Source: an uncultured Fibrobacter sp. | Lineage (GTDB): Bacteria > Fibrobacterota > Fibrobacteria > Fibrobacterales > Fibrobacteraceae | Reading direction: 5' to 3' | Assembly: GCA_934691725.1 (NCBI GenBank) | Contig: CAKUTF010000030.1 | Location: 1 to 35,095 of the forward strand | Length of the DNA: 35,095 bases | Shown: piece by piece, positions 1 through 8,600 of the stretch | How the letters are laid out: every line of letters starts with the position of its first letter | Numbering within the stretch: the first letter of the stretch is position 1 | Notes under the pieces: model-generated | What the model saw: only the letters and a program-made list of their open reading frames with translations | Databases searched by the model: none | Told to the model about the DNA's origin: nothing | Translations under genes and position numbers: made by a program

Positions 1-408
1 AGAAACGGTTCGTTTCGAAATCCCACGTTCCGCTTACCGCACCCCAAAAGCTTAGATGTACGCAGTTCTGACCACTGACTACTAAGCTTAGATGTCCGCT
101 ATTCTAAGTTCTAAGCTCTCTCAACTAAGTTCTGAATATCTCGACAAGCTCGCTAACCTGTCAAATCCCATTCCTTAAAGGGGATTCCCCGGTCAAGCCG
201 GGGAATGACAGTGCGCAGAAACGGTTCGTTTCGAAATCCCGTGTCCCGCTAAACGCTTTCCAAAAGTTTAGATGTCCGCATTACTGACCACTGACTTCTG
301 ACCACTGTCCACTAAACCTAGACGTTTGTTGACCAATTGCTCCTTGCTAATTGCTCATTCCTCATTCCCTTAGACGTCCTCGGACTAGTCCCTAGTCCCT
401 AAACATAG
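1..408. repeat. Intergenic repeat mosaic 1 (no gene seen)
   Basis: This stretch has no credible gene and is built from short words that recur in the other long gaps of the window. Two copies of a word starting agaaacggttcgtttcg lie at 1-24 and about 217-240. Further words are runs of ctaag/ttctaag, gaccactgac, ctagtccctagtccc, attgctcattcctcattcc and tagatgtccgc. The word at 238-265 returns inverted at 30087-30114 with one mismatch. The function is unknown; the gap precedes a plus-strand gene block. Confidence 0.7.
184..206. repeat. Palindromic repeat, 9-bp stem with 5-nt loop
   Basis: A perfect 9-bp inverted repeat (attccccgg / ccggggaat) surrounds the loop tcaag. The same stem occurs at 10876-10898 with the loop in the opposite orientation (cttga). 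It looks like a dispersed REP/MITE-like intergenic palindrome. It has no T-tract, so it is not an obvious terminator. Confidence 0.75.
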
Positions 409-459
409 ATGTCCGCGGTTCAAATCACAGGCATCTACATATTTCTATATTCTCGTTCG

Positions 460-1311
460 ATGGACAAAGAATACCGAAGTTTAAAAAATCCTGAAGAACC
501 GTTTTTTGCGGGGGTTCTGGATGCGGAAACGCTTGGCGAAATTTTGCAAAATCCGCAGAGCGACCTTTCAAAAATGGTTGCGCAATGCTCTGCGCTCGAA
601 ATTCGCTATGATTTGCTTCTCGCCGCCGGATATCCTAAGGAATCGCTAGGAGGCATTGCCGGACGTATTCGTAGCGCATTTCCGGATGCGCTTCTTATCG
701 GGACTTTCCGCCTAGAGCGGGACGGTGGAAAGTTCCCCGATGCGCGTGCGATGGAACGGGCCGAATATATCTGCGATATTTTGACGTCGGATGTCTTTCC
801 GGACTATCTCGACATCGAAACCGAAGAGTTCGTAAGGTTGGAGGGTCGGATTTTTGAAATCTGGAACGACGAACGCGTCTGCGAAAAACGGAAAGGATTC
901 TGGACGATGCGTAATGGTCATCGGTTCTACCAGCGAGACTTTCCGGTTTTTGACAATCTCCCGAAGAAGGTTCTGATTTCGCACCACGATTTTCAGAAGG
1001 TGCCGACTTTGGACGAGTTGGAGAGTTTAAGAAAATGCGCCATCGGGGCGGAATGTGCAGGCCTAAAAATCGCCTGCATGAGTCATTCTCCCGGAGACTT
1101 TGACCGCATCTATCCCTGGATAAGTTCTGCCTGCGATTTTGAACTTTTCTCCTGTTTCGCCATGGGAAAGTCCGGCGAGGAATCACGCGTTAAAAGTCTC
1201 TTGTTCGGCGCGAACCTCACTTACTGCTCGCTCGGAGCTTCCGTCGCACCGGGACAAATTCCTGTCGAGGATGCCCGGAATGCTTACCGAAAGCTTGTTC
1301 CGAATGGCTAA
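460..1311 (+). CDS. aroD: Type I 3-dehydroquinate dehydratase-like protein
   Basis: This is a probable type I dehydroquinase, which dehydrates 3-dehydroquinate to 3-dehydroshikimate in the cytoplasmic shikimate pathway through a Schiff-base lysine. The family's catalytic His is matched in ISHHDF (His175/176), the Schiff-base Lys in GLKIACM (Lys203), and the substrate-closing C-terminal region in the SR..LFG, LG and APGQ motifs near residues 245-270. At about 283 aa it is a little longer than the usual 220-250. An upstream ATG at 409 lies inside an intergenic repeat word (tagatgtccgc), so I prefer ATG 460. Neither start has a clear Shine-Dalgarno. No other shikimate gene is nearby. The N-terminal part is divergent, so substrate identity rests on the C-terminal half. 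Confidence 0.75.
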   Translation: MDKEYRSLKNPEEPFFAGVLDAETLGEILQNPQSDLSKMVAQCSALEIRYDLLLAAGYPKESLGGIAGRIRSAFPDALLIGTFRLERDGGKFPDARAMERAEYICDILTSDVFPDYLDIETEEFVRLEGRIFEIWNDERVCEKRKGFWTMRNGHRFYQRDFPVFDNLPKKVLISHHDFQKVPTLDELESLRKCAIGAECAGLKIACMSHSPGDFDRIYPWISSACDFELFSCFAMGKSGEESRVKSLLFGANLTYCSLGASVAPGQIPVEDARNAYRKLVPNG

Positions 1312-1437
1312 AATTGTCGTTTTTCTGCAAAAAAATGCCAAAAATGGTGGATTAGACATGTAAAAGTGCTTTTTCGCTCACAAGGATTCTCTTTTTGTTT
1401 TTTTTTGCTAAACTTTTGGAATAACAAGGAAACATCT

Positions 1438-1902
1438 ATGCGTCTTTCTGAACGATTTGCGGACAACTGCGTAATCATCAATTCGCAAAGCACGACCAAG
1501 GAACAGATTCTGAATGAACTGGTGAATACGCTTTGCGCTTCTTACAAGCTAGAACATCGCGACGAAATTTTTGATGCGGTCTGGAAACGCGAACAGACGC
1601 GCTCGACGGGAATCGGCTGCGGACTGGCGGTTCCCCATGCGAAAATCGATTACGTCGATCGGATGTGCATGGTGGCGGCGACTGTGGAGAAGGGTATCGA
1701 TTTTGACGCGATGGACGGCGAACCGGTGCATCTTCTGATTTTGATCGTCAGCCCGGGCAATACGGTAGGGCCGCACCTCAAGGCTCTTTCTTCGGTCAGT
1801 CGGATTTTAGCTAACGCCGAAGTCCGCAAGGATCTGATCGATTCGAGAACCCAGGCGGATTTTTTGGACATTCTAGGCAAGGCCGAGGACAAATACCTGT
1901 AA
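1438..1902 (+). CDS. PTS EIIA type-2 (fructose/nitrogen family) domain protein
   Basis: This is a stand-alone EIIA domain of the fructose/mannitol/Ntr type (154 aa), which accepts phosphate from HPr on a His. The signature GLAVPHAK places the phospho-acceptor at His67, and the region MDGEPVHLLILIVSP is typical of the family. I chose ATG 1438 because aagga lies just upstream; an in-frame ATG at 1366 would add 24 hydrophobic, Phe-rich residues unlike the family. No EIIB, EIIC, HPr or EI gene is in the window, so a regulatory (PtsN-like) role is more likely than sugar uptake. It is followed by tRNA-Val, which has its own promoter. Confidence 0.85.
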   Translation: MRLSERFADNCVIINSQSTTKEQILNELVNTLCASYKLEHRDEIFDAVWKREQTRSTGIGCGLAVPHAKIDYVDRMCMVAATVEKGIDFDAMDGEPVHLLILIVSPGNTVGPHLKALSSVSRILANAEVRKDLIDSRTQADFLDILGKAEDKYL

Positions 1903-1926
1903 AAATTCAGGGATGCAAAAAGAGCC

Positions 1927-1955
1927 TTGACGCAACGCGTGGGCTTTTGTATCTT
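1927..1955 (+). promoter_or_regulatory. Sigma70-type promoter of tRNA-Val
   Basis: A -35 box TTGACG (1927-1932), a 17-bp spacer and a -10 box TATCTT (1950-1955) end 11 nt before the first base of the tRNA. The geometry matches a housekeeping promoter giving a very short 5' leader. Confidence 0.65.
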
Positions 1956-1966
1956 TGGAACGCTTT

Positions 1967-2041
1967 GGACGATTAGCTCAGTTGGTTTAGAGCGCTGCTT
2001 TCACACGGCAGAGGTCACTGGTTCAAATCCAGTATCGTCCA
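1967..2041 (+). tRNA. tRNA-Val (anticodon CAC)
   Basis: A full cloverleaf can be folded: acceptor GGACGAT/ATCGTCC, D stem GCTC/GAGC, anticodon stem CTGCT/GGCAG with loop TTCACAC, and T stem ACTGG/CCAGT with loop TTCAAAT. Loop positions 34-36 read CAC, so it decodes GUG (valine). The discriminator base is A (2041). The following bases are ctt, so CCA is not encoded and must be added after transcription. Confidence 0.95.
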
Positions 2042-2045
2042 CTTC

Positions 2046-2077
2046 AAGAGATTCGCCTGGAACGGATCTCTTTTTTT
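2046..2077 (+). terminator. Rho-independent terminator after tRNA-Val
   Basis: A 7-bp stem aagagat (2046-2052) / atctctt (2066-2072) is followed at once by a run of T ending at 2077. It sits 5 nt after the tRNA and 16 nt before the next start codon, so the tRNA is its own transcription unit. Confidence 0.8.
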
Positions 2078-2093
2078 CGTATATATTTAAGTT

Positions 2094-2957
2094 ATGAGCG
2101 AAGCTGTCGATGAATCCAAGATTCCGGAACCTCCGGTCGGCTCCCACCTGGTCTCTCCACGGATGGGATTTAACCACCATGGACTTTATATCGGGAAAGG
2201 GCGTGTCATCCATTATTCGGGAATGGCGCGGACTCTTTCTGGCCGGGACATTTTGAAATTGCCGGGGCTTATCCGCTACGGCGCCGTTGTCAAGACGTCG
2301 CTCAAGCGTTTTTGCGATGGGCACGGATTCCGTGTCCTGGAACACCCGAATGCGAAGTTCTCCGGGGAAGCGGCTGTGGAACGGGCAAAAAAAAGGCTCT
2401 ACGAACGCTCCTACTATCTGTATGGGAACAATTGCGAGCATTTTGTGAACTGGTGCATTGACGACTCGTTCAGAAGCCCGACGGTGACGCGTCTCCTGTT
2501 TGGGTTTGCGGGAGTCGGTTTTCTTCTGCACGCTCTGGGATTTTCCAAGGTTTCCAAACGGATGCCTGCCGGAATGCGCGTAGTGTTCAACGTTCTTTCG
2601 GCGATAGTGGGGTCGCTTGTGCTTTCCCACTTTACGCTCGATGCGATGCAGCCCGCCGAGGGAATCCGCGGACGGGAACGACGGAACCGTTATTTTGGAA
2701 GAATCGGCACGTGGTTCGGCTTTGCGCTCGCTCCGTTTTTTGCCCTGCTCGGCGTTCGAAAGAAATCCTGCGTGTCGGGAAGCCTGTTCCCGTTTTTCCT
2801 CCCCGTTATCGGCGGGCTTGGAACGTATGGCGTTTTCCGGTTGAAGGATTCCGCCAAACGGGATGCGCTTCGCAAGGCGCGCCGTCGGGCTTTGGAATCT
2901 CTCGTGCCGGATGAAATCGAAGGCGACTTCGGGGGAAATTCGCCGGAAAAGTCGTAA
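2094..2957 (+). CDS. LRAT-domain (NlpC/P60-related) membrane protein
   Basis: The N-terminal half matches the lecithin:retinol acyltransferase (LRAT)-like branch of the NlpC/P60 papain-like superfamily. The GSHLVSPRMGFNHHGLYIG block (residues 16-34) contains the catalytic-type His, a second His follows in VIHYSG, and NNCEHFVNWC near residues 111-120 carries the catalytic-type Cys. Family members act as thiol acyltransferases or lipases. The C-terminal half has about three hydrophobic segments (near residues 140-155, 165-185 and 200-250), suggesting membrane anchoring, and ends in a basic, acidic-tipped tail. The substrate cannot be told from sequence. The stop is only 5 nt before the TolC-like gene, so the two may be co-transcribed. 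ATG 2094 is the only reasonable start; its Shine-Dalgarno is weak. Confidence 0.8.
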   Translation: MSEAVDESKIPEPPVGSHLVSPRMGFNHHGLYIGKGRVIHYSGMARTLSGRDILKLPGLIRYGAVVKTSLKRFCDGHGFRVLEHPNAKFSGEAAVERAKKRLYERSYYLYGNNCEHFVNWCIDDSFRSPTVTRLLFGFAGVGFLLHALGFSKVSKRMPAGMRVVFNVLSAIVGSLVLSHFTLDAMQPAEGIRGRERRNRYFGRIGTWFGFALAPFFALLGVRKKSCVSGSLFPFFLPVIGGLGTYGVFRLKDSAKRDALRKARRRALESLVPDEIEGDFGGNSPEKS

Positions 2958-2962
2958 TTTCT

Positions 2963-4294
2963 ATGCAACGCCTTTATCGGAAAGAGCATCTTAATTTCGT
3001 GAAATGCCGAAACAAGATGCTTTTTTTGTGTGCAATCCTTGCCGGAACCGCTTGGACGCTTCCTCCGCTTTCGCTTGAAGATTGCGTGAAGATGGCCAAG
3101 GAACGCAGCCTGGAAATGGAAAGTGCGCGGCTTTCGGAACGCGCTTCCGAAGCAGCTTTGAACGCTTCAAGAACTTCAAGGTATCCGACACTTTCCGCCC
3201 ATGTGAACCAGAGCCTTTACGACAGTCCGTTTAACGGAAAAGCACAGGACCATTATCGCTTCAGCATGGGGATTTCCGGATCCTATACGCTTTGGGACGG
3301 CGGAGCGACGGGCATCGACATCGAAAGCAAGCAGCTTTCTCTGGAAGCATCGAAATTCGGTTCGGAACTTTCGGCGCTTACGGTCCAGGAAAAAGCGATG
3401 AACGCTTTTGTGGAACTGCTTGCCGCGAAAGAAGCCTTGGCTATTGCCTATTCGGCGGTGGAACTTTCCGATTCGCTGGTTCTTTACCATGAACGGCTGC
3501 TCGAAGCGGGAACGATTACGCGGAGCGAACTTTCGCTTGCGAAAAGCGATGCGGCAAGCGCCAAGGTCAAGCTGGTTTCTGCGGAACAGACGGAACGCTC
3601 GGCGAAAACGTCCTTGCGCCAGATTTTGGAAATTTCCCGTTCGGATGCGCTCGAAATTCTTTCGCCGGAGACGGCGCTTGAAAATCCTTCGGATTTAGGA
3701 GACATTCCCCCGTTTGAAACGGTTCTCGCGGAAACCCGCAAGCATTATCCCGGTCTGGTTTCGGATAGCCTAAAGGTTTTGGCTGCGGAGAAGAACGTGA
3801 CTCTTGCCGGGAAAAACAGCTCGATTGCGGTGACGCTCGGGGCGGACGCTTCGACAGGATTCCAGGCCTGGGAATCGGATCGCTATGGCCGGCAGCTGAA
3901 AAACGGATATACGCATAGCGTGACGCTCGGCATCAGCATCCCGCTAATCGATGGCGGAACGACGCAGGCAAAGATCCTTTCCGCCCAGGTAGAAAACGAA
4001 CGAGCCAAGGTGACGCGCCGCGAAACGGGAAAAAATCTGGAAAACAGTCTGGAACAGCTCTATATGCAGGCCGAAAGCGCCGATGCGGGCTGGCTTGCCG
4101 CCATCGCTAGCCTCGAAAGCGCGCAGGAATCTTTTGCGGTTGCCGTGGAACAGCGAAATGCCGGCAGCTTGACCTTTACGGATTTCTTGGAGCAGAAAAA
4201 TAATTTGCAGAACGCACAGAGTGTTTTGATACAAGCGAAATACACGAGCATCCTCGCCCGAAAACTGCTCGAACTTTACATGGGGAATTTCTGA
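2963..4294 (+). CDS. TolC-family outer-membrane efflux protein
   Basis: This is an outer-membrane channel of the TolC/OEP family, expected to form a trimer linking a periplasmic adaptor to the outside. A hydrophobic signal segment starts near residue 19 (MLFLCAILAGTAW), so translation could begin at ATG 2963 or at ATG 3017. The family's two-fold repeat is visible: each half has long Ala/Glu/Ser-rich helices and a Y-P or G-x-S strand region (SRYPTLSA near residues 72-80; LGISIPLIDGG near 325). The length of 443 aa is normal. The stop codon overlaps the next ATG by one base (TGATG), showing translational coupling to the adaptor gene. The inner-membrane pump that would complete the system is not next to it. 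Confidence 0.88.
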   Translation: MQRLYRKEHLNFVKCRNKMLFLCAILAGTAWTLPPLSLEDCVKMAKERSLEMESARLSERASEAALNASRTSRYPTLSAHVNQSLYDSPFNGKAQDHYRFSMGISGSYTLWDGGATGIDIESKQLSLEASKFGSELSALTVQEKAMNAFVELLAAKEALAIAYSAVELSDSLVLYHERLLEAGTITRSELSLAKSDAASAKVKLVSAEQTERSAKTSLRQILEISRSDALEILSPETALENPSDLGDIPPFETVLAETRKHYPGLVSDSLKVLAAEKNVTLAGKNSSIAVTLGADASTGFQAWESDRYGRQLKNGYTHSVTLGISIPLIDGGTTQAKILSAQVENERAKVTRRETGKNLENSLEQLYMQAESADAGWLAAIASLESAQESFAVAVEQRNAGSLTFTDFLEQKNNLQNAQSVLIQAKYTSILARKLLELYMGNF

Positions 4295-5538
4295 TGAAAA
4301 AATGGATAAAGATTATCTGCGTACTTTTGGCGCTGATTCTTCTCGGATTGATTGCGTACAAATTCATCCTTTTTCCGAATGAAAATAATTCGAAGATTTT
4401 TGTCAGCGAAAAGGTTTCCCGACACACCATCCAGACGACGATATCCTCGACGGGAACGCTTTCACCGATGGACACGGTCAATGTCGGAACGCAGGTTTCG
4501 GGCGACATCAGCAAGATTTATGTCGATTTCAATTCCAAGGTGAAAAAAGGGCAGGTGATTGCGGAACTCGACCGTTCCAAGTTGCAGACGGTCCTATACC
4601 AGACGAAGATAGCGGCCTCTAGCGCCAAAGTGGATTACGAGCACAAGCAGTCGGTTTACAACCGGACAAAGAAACTTTCGGAATCGGGAAGTGCAAGCGC
4701 GGTCGATCTGGAAACGGCGGAATATGAAATGAACGCGGCAAAACTCGCCTGGGAAACGCGAAAGAGCGAAGTCAGCCAGGCGGAATTGAACCTGAGCTAT
4801 TGCATTATCAAAAGCCCGATTGACGGCGTCGTGTTAGAACGTTCTGTCGATGTCGGGCAGACCGTTGCCGCTTCGATGAGCGCTCCGACGCTCTTTATTT
4901 TGGCGAAGGACCTTTCGAAAATGCGGGTCATGGCAAATGTCGATGAAGCGGATATCGGAGCGGTCAAGGCGGGGCAGAAAGTTCTGTTCACGGTTGATGC
5001 CTTCCAGGAAGACACGTTTTACGGAACCGTGGAATCGGTCCGCCTGAATCCGACCGTGACGTCGAACGTTGTCACCTATACGGTGGTGATCTCGGCGGAA
5101 AATCCGGACTTGAAACTTCTCCCCGGAATGACGGCGACATGTACGATTGTGACGGAAGAAGTGGAAAACGCATTGAGCGTTTCTATTGCGGCGATTAGGT
5201 TTTCTCCGGGTGAAATGGTTCAACAGAAAAAATCGGACGATGCTGACTTTGGGGCTCCTCCCCCCGGGATGGGAGGCGAGGGAACGGCGATTCGGAAGAC
5301 AAGTTCTTCGACGCCTCGTCTTGTCGGAAACGGAGTCTGGATCAATGATAACGGACAGATGATTTTTCGACCGGTTAAGACCGGGATTAACGACGGGGTA
5401 AATGTTGAAATCCTAGAAGGCCTTGCCGACGGCGATTCGGTTGTCGTTCGCGAAGAAATTTTGACGAAGGTGCAGCCGAAGAACGCTTCGGGCGGAGACA
5501 GTCCTTTTATGCCCGGACCGAAGCGAAAGAAGAAATAG
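4294..5538 (+). CDS. MacA/HlyD-type periplasmic efflux adaptor
   Basis: This is a membrane-fusion protein joining an inner-membrane pump to TolC. It has one N-terminal membrane anchor (about residues 5-26), lipoyl half-motifs (NVGTQVSGDIS and IIKSPIDGVVLERSVDVGQTV), an alpha-helical hairpin between them (about 95-178), then beta-barrel and membrane-proximal domains (TVESVRLNPT, LLPGMTATCTI, VKTGINDG). The order matches MacA-type adaptors of ABC pumps. A low-complexity insert (Pro/Gly/Lys-rich, about 308-335) precedes the last domain, and the C-terminus is a Lys/Arg cluster. It is translationally coupled to the TolC-like gene, but no MacB-like ABC permease follows: the next gene is a helicase. 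The pump is presumably encoded elsewhere. Confidence 0.88.
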   Translation: MKKWIKIICVLLALILLGLIAYKFILFPNENNSKIFVSEKVSRHTIQTTISSTGTLSPMDTVNVGTQVSGDISKIYVDFNSKVKKGQVIAELDRSKLQTVLYQTKIAASSAKVDYEHKQSVYNRTKKLSESGSASAVDLETAEYEMNAAKLAWETRKSEVSQAELNLSYCIIKSPIDGVVLERSVDVGQTVAASMSAPTLFILAKDLSKMRVMANVDEADIGAVKAGQKVLFTVDAFQEDTFYGTVESVRLNPTVTSNVVTYTVVISAENPDLKLLPGMTATCTIVTEEVENALSVSIAAIRFSPGEMVQQKKSDDADFGAPPPGMGGEGTAIRKTSSSTPRLVGNGVWINDNGQMIFRPVKTGINDGVNVEILEGLADGDSVVVREEILTKVQPKNASGGDSPFMPGPKRKKK

Positions 5539-5564
5539 CAGGGATGAAATATCCAAAAGGAAAC

Positions 5565-5585
5565 TTCCCGAAAAATTTTCGGGAA
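5565..5585. terminator. Hairpin after the efflux operon, possible weak terminator
   Basis: An inverted repeat (ttcccgaaaa / ttttcggga) lies 27 nt after the adaptor stop codon. It has no T-tract on the plus strand, so termination may be inefficient or the element may act in RNA stability. Confidence 0.4.
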
Positions 5586-5646
5586 CGCCACTCCGTAAAT
5601 TTACGTTCAATGCACATTTGAGCAAAAATTTTTATCTTTTGCGAAA

Positions 5647-8600
5647 ATGGCGTCGGATTCGGCTAGGCATACCCTTTGGGGCGATAAATGGCGGAACGCG
5701 GTCGAGCGTTCCTTTCCTCTGTACGCAAAGTCGGAAGCGCGGGCTGCCGATATCAAAATTTCGGGAAGGACGATTGACGCCCGGATTGTCGATGGCGCCT
5801 GGAGTTCGCAGAGGACCGTGGTGATGCTTTCCCGTTTTTCGGATGAAGAGGAAGCGGCCCTGATGGATGCGCTCAAAAAAAACTCTACGCTTGCAGGGTT
5901 GCTGGCCCACCACCTAGAACCGAAAGAAACTCTTGATTTCGTACAAAGTATCGGACTGAAAATCTTGCCGGGACCCGGTGTGAAATTTTCGGTCAAGTGC
6001 TCCTGCGGAACGCGGGGAATGTGCGCTCATGCGTATGCCGCTCTTTTTTCCGTTGGGAAAAAGATCGATCGAAATCCGTTTGCCGTTTTTACTGTACGCG
6101 GACTGGATATAGGCTTGCTCGCGGAAGAATGTACGCAGGCTTCGTGGGAAGGTGAACTTTCCTTGGAGAACGAAAGCCGGGTCTTGCTAGCCTTTTCAGA
6201 TAAATTCATCTTGAAGCCTCTGGATTCGTCGGAACGCCATTTCGATGCCGCGGAATTCGAACCGGTAAAAATCCCCGATGTCCGAAAAGTTGTTTTAAAT
6301 GCCGTTGTCCCTAACGCGGTCTTTAAGGATTCTTTTGTTCGCGAATATCGGGAAATTCTTCTGGAGATTTTTCCCAAAAGCTTCGAACGTTACCCGGAAA
6401 AATCGGTCGATCTGGAAGAAGCGCGAGCAGTCCGCTATATCGGAAAATCGCGCTGGATGTTTGGAACGATTCCTCTTGCATGGGCGTTGGATGCGGTTTC
6501 TGTGGAAAGCCCGACGGGAATGTCGAAGGCGGACGCCTCTTCGAGGCTTTTGGATTTGGCGCGAAAAGTTGCGCTGGAAATTTTGAACAATGGGGCGATT
6601 TATCCGAAACTGTTTGCCATCGATGAGCGGACTGCCCGAATTTTTTGGCTTCCGCTTCGTTCGATTCCCGAAGTGCAAAAAAACTTGGATCTTTTGCATG
6701 CGACGATTCCGCCAAAGTTTGTCCGCTCGGAAATGGAATCTCCAAAGCTTTTTGTGGAAAATTCCGCAGAGATGCTTGTCGTTGCCATTCTTTCGACTTA
6801 CATGCAGAATGGCGTGGAAAAAAATTTTCAGGACGACGCTTTCCATGCTTTCTTCGGCGATGCGACTTTGGACTTTTCTTCTGGGCGCGCTTCTTCGGAC
6901 GTGCAGGAATTTGAAAAATGGCTTTCGGGATATGAAATGTCTGGCGCACCGTTTTTGCCGATTGTAAACGGAGTCGATGCTGGCTTTGGAAAGATTGACA
7001 TTGACCTGGACTTTGTAGATAAATTAACGGGGGAAGTTTATCCGTTTTCGAAACTCTGGACGCGGGACTTTCCAAACGGAAAAAGATGCGATGTGCTTCG
7101 GGCAGTTTTACCGATTCGAAATTACATCGACGGATACGACGCTTACGTTTCGCAAAAGGCGACGGACAACATCCATCTTTCCGGAGAAAGGGTGATTCAT
7201 TTTTTGAATTCCGCCGTTCCACTGTTTCGCGTGCTGGGCGTCTCGCTTGATTTGCCGAAGGGTTTAGAACGTGTGATTCGCGGTCTGGTGCGTCCGCAAA
7301 TCGTTCGTTCCGAAGAAAAGGCCAGGGCTGGATTTTCACGCTTGGAAAATCTCTTGCAGCTGAACTGGTCGGTTCTTGTCGGGGAACATGCAATCGACGG
7401 AAAAGCGTTTCTTGAAAACTATGCGGATTTCGGAGGATTGCTGTATGATGACGGGCAGTATTTCTATGTGACATCCGACGATGTGGAGCGCTTGAAGGAT
7501 GGCTTAAAGAATCGTTTCAAGGTCCAGTCCATCAAGGTTCTCCAGATAGCCCTTTCCGGGGAGTTTGACGGACTTTCGGTGGATATCGCGCCGGAAGCCC
7601 TTGCCGAAATCCACCGCTTTAAAAAGGAAAGCGAAGAGGATGTCGTCGTTCCGCGGCAGATTCGGGCTAACCTTCGTCCTTACCAAAAGCGCGGCTTTGC
7701 GTGGATGCTCGGAAATTCCAGGCTGGGATTTGGCAGCATCATCGCAGACGACATGGGACTTGGAAAGACGTTGCAGGTGATAACCCTTTTGCAGCAGATG
7801 AAAAATGACGGCGCGTTTGCGGAAAAGAAGGCGCTGGTCGTTGTTCCTTCCGGGCTTTTGCAGAACTGGAAACGCGAACTCGGAAAGTTCGCCCCGGAAC
7901 TTTGTGTAAATTTTTATCATGGAGGAAACCGTTCGCTAGAAAAATCGAATTCGGATGTTTTCGTGACGACGTATGGAGTCTTGCGTTCGGACAAGGAAAA
8001 ATTCAAGAATACGGACTGGCAGGTAGCTGTTCTCGACGAAGCGCAAAATATCAAGAATGCGGGAACGTCGCAAAGCCGAATCGTCAAGTCTCTTTCGGCG
8101 CACATCAAGATTGCGATGAGCGGAACCCCCGTGGAAAATCGCCTGATGGAATTCTGGAGCATCATGGATTTTTGCAATCGCGGACTTTTGGGAAACGCAA
8201 AATCCTTTCGCGAGGAATTCGAAAAGCCTATCCAGGAATATTCGAACAGGCATCGCGCGGAACTATTCCAAAAAATCACATCGCCTTTCTTGCTTCGCCG
8301 GCTGAAAACGGACAAGTCCATTATCTCGGATCTTCCCGAAAAGTTGAAACAGGATGAATGGGCGAGCCTTTCTCCCGAGCAGGAAGCGCTTTACCAAAAG
8401 ACTTTCTCGTCTTGTATGGAAGCGATTGCGAGCTTAGATGGGGAAAATCCGGAACAAAGGTTTGAACGCAGCGCAAAAGTCCTGCGGCTGATTCTTGCGC
8501 TCAAGCAAATCTGCAACCATCCTGCGCAATATTTAAAAGACGGAAATACCAAAAGCGAGCTTTCCGGAAAGACGGAACTTTTTTTGGACATTCTGGAATC

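Noticed and set aside
409..459. Upstream ATG for the dehydroquinase-like gene
   Set aside because: This ATG is part of the recurring intergenic word tagatgtccgc, so the 17 extra residues are probably not coding.
6323..7474. 383-codon minus-strand open frame
   Set aside because: It is antisense to the SNF2 helicase gene, Arg/Ser/Pro-rich and without family features.
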